DNA of 64,000 nucleotides from contig MU129098.1 of the NCBI GenBank assembly GCA_014904985.1, positions 50,523 to 114,522 on the forward strand, in the 5' to 3' direction. This DNA is from Hydnum rufescens UP504 (Eukaryota > Basidiomycota > Agaricomycetes > Cantharellales > Hydnaceae). The stretch's first letter is position 1. Each line of letters begins with the position of its first letter. The translations under genes were made by a program, and so were the position numbers. A model generated the notes under the pieces. It was given only the letters and a program-made list of their open reading frames with translations, did not search any database and was not told where the DNA came from. Of this stretch, positions 58,034 through 64,000 are shown piece after piece.

Positions 58034-59771
58034 ATGACGTCCTCGCCGCTTGCTGCACCCCCTGTAATCGTGCCCCGACCTACGTCTCCCTCCTCCGCGT
58101 CTGGCGCATACTCTTACAGTTTGATCCCCAAGACATCCCACCCAAGAGCCATCATCGCGGCCGTTGAGGCGCCCCTGACCTCCGACATTGTTGGTGAGTT
58201 CGTGAGCCTTCCACCCCTATCGTACACTGCGCTCATCTCAAGGCTGGATTAGCTCATATAGCGACATGCGTCCGAGATGTCGTCCCAGAACCTGCCGTTC
58301 ATGGTGATGTACACAGCTTCAAACCGTGTATCACACATGCTAGCCACCCGCCTTGTTGTCCTACGCTAGAATCATTCATCACTACCACAATATTGTGTTC
58401 TGGAGTCCAGATCCCGACTCTCCTGGGCATGCTTGTCCTCCTCCAGCGCGTGAAGAATGCTCTTCCCATCGGTGTTCGCGGTACGTGTCTCATTCTCCCA
58501 CGTGCCACCAATTACACATGTTTTATTTTGTTTCAAACTAATAACCCCTTTCTCGGCCCCCCTAATTAGCGCAGAGCTATTGTACATTCCATCGATTGTT
58601 TATCACGACCCTCATGTTGGCATCCAAATCTTTCAATGATCGCAGTCCTTCGAACGATCTCTGGTCTAATTTCTCTGGGTCAGTCTTCACACCGGCGGAG
58701 CTTCTTGCGATGGAGCGCGAGATGTTGTATCGATTGGATTATGCAGTCACTATTAGGGATGAGGTTGCACTCTTACTAAGTGCGATGGATCTCGGGGCTG
58801 CACTTGGGGCAGATATACCTCAGAGTGAACTTCACCGAACTTCGTCCGAGGGGGAACAGCAAGATCGGGACGCCGTTGAAATACAATATTCTCGTGATGG
58901 TGCTATCGTTTCGGGCCGGGTTGCAGCCCCTGTTCACCCTCTACATGCCCAATTTGTTCTACCTGGCCAGAGCGACGACGCTATCACGTTCTCGGTCCCC
59001 GAGACTCCTCCACTGGTTTCGTCCGATTCCTCGTGCACTGGATCCTCGTCTTCGGGCTCGCAGGCCTCTGAGTCATCTGGAGGACGATCAGTGCCATCGA
59101 CTCTGGGGGTAAAGAGGTCCCTGTCCTCGAGTGCATCGGCCCCAGATCTCGCATCCCTTCGTCGACCTCCCTTCTCCAGACGTATGGGTGGCATGGGTGT
59201 GAGGCACCGAGTCCCACCTAGCACTGTCGCTATTGAGCTGTGCAAGACTGAGGGAGCGGAAGACCGTTTGGGTTACCGCCTCATGTCGTCTCATGAAACT
59301 CTTGGTGCATCCTGTTCAGAGCGAGATGACGAATCCCGTATGACTGTGAACCCCAGTGCTTCCCTCTCCTACTCTCCTCTGCTAGTGCCATCCCCGGCTT
59401 CAGCTTCGGCTTCGATCGTAGGATCGAGTTGGTCTTCTTCGTCGCGGTCATCGTCCTCCGTGTCCCCGGCCTCACCGGCCCTGATATCCACGCATGTGGG
59501 CATAGAAGCAAAGATATATCAACAGCCAGAGTCCGCGCTGTCGCCGCGCCATGATTCCCCCGTGGAACATACGAAACCATCGGCATCACATCCTGACGAG
59601 CTGGGAATTCCAACCACCAGCATCCCCAGTAGCGACTCGTCACTACATCGGTCAATACCACATATATCATTAATGGACCAGGTTTTGCACAGGCAGCGAA
59701 GTCGTCTACGCCAGGCGAACGATGGTTCTTCCCAACGCTTCCGCGGCCCACGTGCTGCCATACATCTGTGA
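58034..59771 (+). CDS. PHO85-type (PCL) cyclin
   Basis: PCL cyclins bind and direct the Pho85/Cdk5-type kinase. Three exons join: MTSSPLAAPPVIVPRPTSPS ... TSDIV | AHIATCVRDVVPEPAVHGD, TLESFITTTILCSGVQIPTL, LGMLVLLQRVKNALPIGVR | AQSYCTFHRLFITTLMLASK, SFNDRSPSNDLWSNFSG, FTPAELLAMEREMLYRLDYA. The blocks LxxLVLLxRVK and TTLMLASKSFNDRSPSN are the PCL cyclin box. A Ser-rich unstructured C-terminus (from about 58800) follows. The preceding in-frame ATG at 58028 is 6 nt upstream and equally possible. About 510 aa. Confidence 0.85.
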
Positions 59772-60442
59772 GCCCTGTGTATTGCCTCATCACGCGAGGG
59801 CTGTGCTTGGAGAAACAGGGGCACAATGATAATTTCAACCTCCCAACACCCTTTGTTTTCGCTTCTCGATTGGTTGTTCGCTTTCGCATCACCTATCACC
59901 CGTAGACCTTCAATTCGAGCCCCCGTTCTCCCCTCCCATGATCACGAGGTTTGGATATCAGATATAATCCCTTGTTGCCCTTGTTGCCTTGTTCGGGTAT
60001 GAGTTATATTTCTAGGGGCGCCGCATTGTCCTTCAAACGCGGAATTTTCTAGAGCTTATTGTTTCTAATGTCGATATGAAGGTTAATGTGTATAGTCCTA
60101 GCTTGGCCCGTGTTATTCTCCAAATTTCACTCAGCAAAGACAAAAATAGCCCTAAACGTATCAGTTCTCCCACAGAGCCGAAGTGGAATTGAGCAACCCT
60201 ATATCTATCCCAGTCAGCTCAGTGTATCAGATTTTCCATTAAACTTGGTTCAAATATCCAAGTCTGCAGTGTTGGAAAGGCTGCTGGTGTGTGAGGGTGA
60301 TTGAATGGACAACACTTTCAAAGGTCATGATAGAATTGTCTCATTTTTCCTCCAAATTGCCAGGTTCCCGGCCTTCTCAGAACATGCCCCGATGTAGGGT
60401 GCTCAGCCATATATTGTCAAGAAAGTATCAAAGGACGCTTGG
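59772..60442. other. Intergenic, converging 3' ends
   Basis: 671 nt between the convergent cyclin gene and the minus-strand gene. No coding evidence or repeat was recognised. Confidence 0.5.
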
Positions 60443-61703
60443 TCATACAGTCATCCCTTGCAGCCAGTGCTCTAATCTCGCCGCACGGCGCTCCTCCACC
60501 TCTTGTCTCTCCTCTTGTTCCGCTACCAAATACTTTACCAACACCTTTGCCCACGATGGATGGCTGCGACCTAGTAAGATAAGCTGATCCCTTGGAGTAC
60601 AATCCTCGTCCTGCGCGTCTTCATCAACACCTTCGAGGATTAGGGGTTCACCAGATGACAAGTTGTGCACGAGTTGCTCCACCTCAGCCTCCAGTGTTCG
60701 TTTTTGCACCCCGCCACCTGCCCAGCTTACTCCCGTCGATTCAGGAACGTTTCCGGAAGCCGCTTGTCCTCCATCACCCTGTCTGAGAGCGACATTCCCT
60801 CGTCCATCATCCTTCCTTAATCCACCTTCAGGTGGGACTTCATCGTGACGATCTCCAAGATCGGGAGCTACCAAGCTTGCTCGCAAGGCATTGTACCAAA
60901 CGTCAACCCGCCGCATCTCGAAGGGATTCATGGAGACAGGAGGAATCATTCTTTTGAACTGGATCCACCAAATCTCAAAAATCTGCCCGAGTGGGTGCAA
61001 ATCAAACAAAACCCACTGGTCTTGTCCAAGGCATTACAAACCTGTGCGGGACAGTGTATAGCCATGCGTCTCTACTATTTGACCAACCTCCGACGACAAG
61101 CGGGTCTCCAAAACGTTCAGGCGTAGGGTAACGGTGCGACAAGGGAGGGAGTGGGATCAGAGCTGCTCGGCCAGTATCATCCGTTTGATTGTATCCAATT
61201 AGGGCCCCCCCGCTTCGGGAGAGAGGGAGCTGTGGGTAGACTTCGAGCTGGTAAGATCCATCTAACAGCGGATATACTGAGCGAATGAAGGCAAAGTGTT
61301 GAGGACTGCTGCCCTTGGAGGTAGGCAGAAGCTCGGATTCAGCAGCCGACCCGGTGGCTGTGTTTCCCCCTAACTTGATCTCGATAGGTATTCTGATGAG
61401 AACGTACTCACCCACTGCAAAAATAGGGGCCCCTTCGGCGAGAGATTGAGAGGGTCCTAGCTGATATTCTAGTTGGGTAGAATCATTATTTCCTGCCATC
61501 AGAACGTTGTACTGCACGTCGTTTCGGAGTCTCGAAGCTAACCGGGCGAACGGAAATTGCCGATTCCGTCCCATGCACCCTCTGGGCGTGTCTTCCGGAC
61601 AAGCCTCAAACTGACTACGGATGAAACCGTAGTGCGCACCATGTCTAGGGTCACGAATTCTGCTCGTTTCCAAGGATTTGATGTGAAGTCTATTGCCGGA
61701 CAA
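60443..61703 (-). CDS. Unrecognised protein, about 410 aa
   Basis: The minus-strand frame from 61703 (MSGNRLHIKSLETSRIRDPR) continues through RLASRLRNDVQYNVLMAGN and IFAVGEYVLIRIPIEI to DAWLYTVPHR near 61040. A second frame then carries WVLFDLHPLGQIFEIWWIQF, VDVWYNALRASLV and EEVERRAARLEHW-like sequence to a stop at 60443. The frames meet near 61010-61040. An intron or a 1-2 nt frameshift must join them, and I could not settle the splice sites. No domain is recognised. The N-terminal half looks beta-rich and the C-terminal half acidic and helical. Confidence 0.6.
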
Positions 61704-61742
61704 TCGGGATGACTAGTCTGGGACCCCTTTGAATAGACGGAG

Positions 61743-62002
61743 GTACCAAATTGTATTGTTCGTTAAGGCACCAAATAAATCACGTGATTTGTGAGGATGA
61801 GGTCGTAGGGAGATGGAAATGACTGGGGTGAAGACTGACTATCCCAAACATCACCCTATGGTAGAAAGAATATGAAAAACATCCAGAGCCAGTTCTTCAC
61901 TGCCACTTTTCCGTCACCACGGCCCAATCGGGTTACCCGTAAGAATCACGTGATTTATTTGGGACATACATTTGGACGGCAATAGCCAATATAATTGGGT
62001 AC
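61743..62002. mobile_element. 260-bp MITE-like inverted repeat
   Basis: The ends GTACCAAATTGTATTG (61743-61758) and CAATATAATTGGGTAC (61987-62002) are inverted repeats matching 14 of 16. A second, inner pair is perfect: CCAAATAAATCACGTGATT (61771-61789) and AATCACGTGATTTATTTGG (about 61935-61953). There is no coding capacity. A target duplication could not be recognised. It lies between the minus-strand gene and the hAT end, so it may also act as that gene's upstream region. Confidence 0.5.
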
Positions 62003-62013
62003 TATGTTACGTC

Positions 62014-64000
62014 TAGTGTTGCCGCGACTCGGCTCCGCTCGGCTTCTGCTCGACTTCATTCGACTTCCAGCGGTTTCCATCGGCTTTGACTTTGAATCCG
62101 AGAGTCGAGCTCAAGTGGAGTCATGAAGTCGACTCGAGTCGACTCAAGCTGCGTTGTATTATGTAATAGCTGCAAATAATGCTCTAGTCGTCACTGAGAA
62201 TTGATACCATGATCCTGTCCAACTCTGATGCCTCGACATCAAGGGATTTCCCCAGAAGTAATTCCTTGTCCTCTTCTAGGACATCCATCTCCGAGGGATC
62301 CACCTTCCAGCCATTCATAAAATCAAGTCGGTCCTTCTTCAACATGAACTTCAACATTTGTAGTGCTTCCATCAGATCTGGCTGCATGCGGGTGCATCTT
62401 TTGGTGAGTGTCTCGGAGCTTGAAGAAAATACATGCTCGCAAGGGACGGATGTCGCCTGAATAGGCAGATAATCCATGGCAGCACAAAACCATGTGGGAA
62501 AGGTAGTTTTGTGTTCCTGGGGTTGTTGTGTCAGCCAACAGGTTTCCAATCAGCCATATCAAGCAGAACCTTGAAGTACTCGCCTGCCAATATGCTAGTA
62601 TGTCCTTTGAGCTACTAGCTCACCTTTCTGAGATATAGAGAGTGCACTCAGTGTCTAAGTCTGTTTCGTTATCCTCTTCATCATCGGACTTGAGTCCAAG
62701 CCTAGAATGGGGGCATGCTGCTTTTTTTCTAGAACTGGAGGTTGTCAATTTGGAAGCCTCCCTAGCGCGATATGTGGCAAGCTTGGAAATTATGCATGTA
62801 GGTCAATCTAGAAGTGAATGCAACTTCAATGGACGTACCTCTGCCTTGATCCAATCCATTGCTGTCTCCTGCTCAATTGGGGACCAATATTTCATGATAA
62901 AAGAAAATTTTATAGAAGGGTTCAAGACTAGGAAAGAGATTGGAGGGCCATTAGTGCATACTAGATGCGTGAATGGCAGAAATTGGGCGCGTACCCATAG
63001 CCATAACATATGCGGGTGTCTTTCTGGCTTTCTCATGGTACTTATTGAGCCATTCCATAGCCGCTAGGATGTAGTGTTTCTGCGTCGGTGCTATTGTTGA
63101 GAGAAGCACTTCCCATCGATTTTGAAGGCCCTGGAATGTGGGGAGGACACCTGTTAGAGATGGAGTAGCCTCACCTGACATCAATTGCTGAATATCATGT
63201 GGATACTCAAGGGGTAATGTTAGTTACAAAGTAAAGAGCAACACCATGCTTTATCCATGCTTACCGAAAGGATCCCGACCACATCCCCGAGAATTTTCCA
63301 TTTGGCATCTGTCAAATTCTTGGCTGTGGAGTCTCGATACTTGTGAAGAGCAAAAAAATCTTCAATTGCCTATGCCATGCTCAAGCTCAGCAAATAGTCT
63401 ACAAGGCATATTTGAATATACTCACCGGATGTGTTTCCAAGGCTCTCTCACCCATACTGTAGGCAGAATCCCACTGTGTATCAATGTCATGGAGGAGTTC
63501 CAATTCTGGAACAGGTCGAGTGAAAGTACCAGTTTTGTTTCCTTCCTTTATGACGTCCTTGAATGTCGCACGTTGCTCCCCGGATGCTTGGATATAGTGA
63601 ACAAGATTCCGGACTCATCCAAGAATGTCACCATTTGGATCGTCCTTCAGTAGTTTAAGTAAATGCTGAACAGCGATGTTGATTACATGTGCAAAACAGC
63701 TGAGGAGTCCGAGCTCTAGTCAGTAATATGCAGTTGTTCAGAGGATCTCAATAAACTAACCGGACTTGATTGTTGTCTTTTGAAAACTGTAGATGCCTCG
63801 CTTTCAAGGCTTTCTCTAATTCCAGCATAAAAGTGTTGTTATTTGATGCATTGTCGAGTGTCCACCACCCGACCTGTTTAGAGTTTAGTATCGTCTCATG
63901 TGAAATCTGTTAGTAATCAAGAATAGAGGTTACCATATATGGTATTTCCTTTCTAGTACAGACCGCTCCTGCTGTATAGATCCTCGGGCGTTCCCGAATG
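62014..64000 (-). mobile_element. hAT-superfamily transposon, 3' end, running off the window
   Basis: The presumed right-hand terminus starts TAGTGTTGCCGCGACTCGG at 62014 and is followed by GACTCG-type subterminal repeats (GAAGTCGACTCGAGTCGACT at about 62124). The transposase gene reads inward on the minus strand and its 5' part lies beyond base 64000. Element extent and the opposite terminus are therefore unknown. Confidence 0.75.
62184..64000 (-). pseudogene. hAT transposase (C-terminal two thirds), one internal stop
   Basis: Minus-strand exons read in family order: GWWTLDNASNNNTFMLELEK, a GTTAGT...CTCAG intron, CFAHVINIAVQHLLKLLKDD, QWDSAYSMGERALE, IEDFFALHKYRDSTAKNL, TFQGLQNRWEVLL, YILAAMEWLNKYHEKARKTP, FIMKYWSPIEQETAMDWIKA, and the dimerisation domain FPTWFCAAMDYLPIQATSVP, CEHVFSSSSETLTKRC. 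The stop is at 62184. The introns keep frame, but an in-frame TGA at 63615-63617 follows NGDILG where the family usually has Arg or Lys (CGA to TGA would explain it). So this is a young, recently inactivated copy, or one mutation away from function. A single spliced-out stop cannot be excluded. Confidence 0.8.

Noticed and set aside
62642..63653. Plus-strand ORFs over the hAT gene
   Set aside because: They are antisense shadows of the minus-strand transposase exons.
9466..64000. The hAT gene at 62 kb as the source of transposase for the palindrome
   Set aside because: Termini differ (TAGTGTTGCC versus CACCTCAGG), and the subterminal motifs differ (GACTCG versus TGTAGCTACA).

Overview
The window is eukaryotic nuclear DNA from a filamentous basidiomycete, most likely an Agaricomycete. 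The evidence is dense intron-rich genes (mostly 50-80 nt GT-AG introns, several per gene), conserved single-copy fungal housekeeping genes on both strands with intergenic spacers sometimes under 60 bp, F-box/LRR paralogs, and several kinds of degenerate transposable element. The genus cannot be read from the sequence.

Layout. About 1-14.2 kb is transposon territory: a decayed retroelement on the minus strand (reverse-transcriptase and zinc-knuckle fragments at 1-1777, unidentified ORFs to 4552), a GA tract, an old repeat copy (5540-7110), a decamer minisatellite (7161-7390) and, at 9466-13960, a 4.5 kb almost perfect palindrome flanked by an 8-bp target duplication. From 14.3 kb on the DNA is genic: a small beta-trefoil-like gene (14345-14923), MTQ2 eRF1 methyltransferase, a minus-strand chromatin-type protein, a cytochrome b561-like membrane protein, RSA4, a YND1-type Golgi apyrase with an apparent frameshift, a head-to-head cyclophilin/PGS1 pair, a single-pass membrane protein, two tandem F-box paralogs, DTD1, a NuSAP-like protein, a glycerophosphodiesterase, a P4-ATPase flippase, septin CDC10, a head-to-head NAT3/AT-hook pair, a PHO85-type cyclin and an unrecognised minus-strand gene. 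The right edge (about 61.7-64 kb) holds a MITE-like repeat and the 3' part of a hAT transposase gene running off the window.

The genes are mostly unrelated housekeeping functions: translation (MTQ2, DTD1, RSA4, NAT3), membrane lipid and Golgi biology (PGS1, P4-ATPase, apyrase, GDPD), cytoskeleton and cell cycle (CDC10, NuSAP-like, cyclin). I see no biosynthetic cluster or operon-like logic.

The most unusual object is the palindromic element at 9466-13960. It has exact terminal inverted repeats, an 8-bp target duplication of hAT type, a 5-nt spacer, arms that differ by eye by about nine substitutions (eight of them at CpG sites) plus two indels, a row of smaller perfect hairpins inside each arm, and no recognisable protein. 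Its core half is homologous to the separate old repeat at 5540-7110, which suggests how it arose. A second notable item is a pair of very short retro-insertions (43 and 59 bp) with (CAT)n tails and 13-14 bp target duplications.
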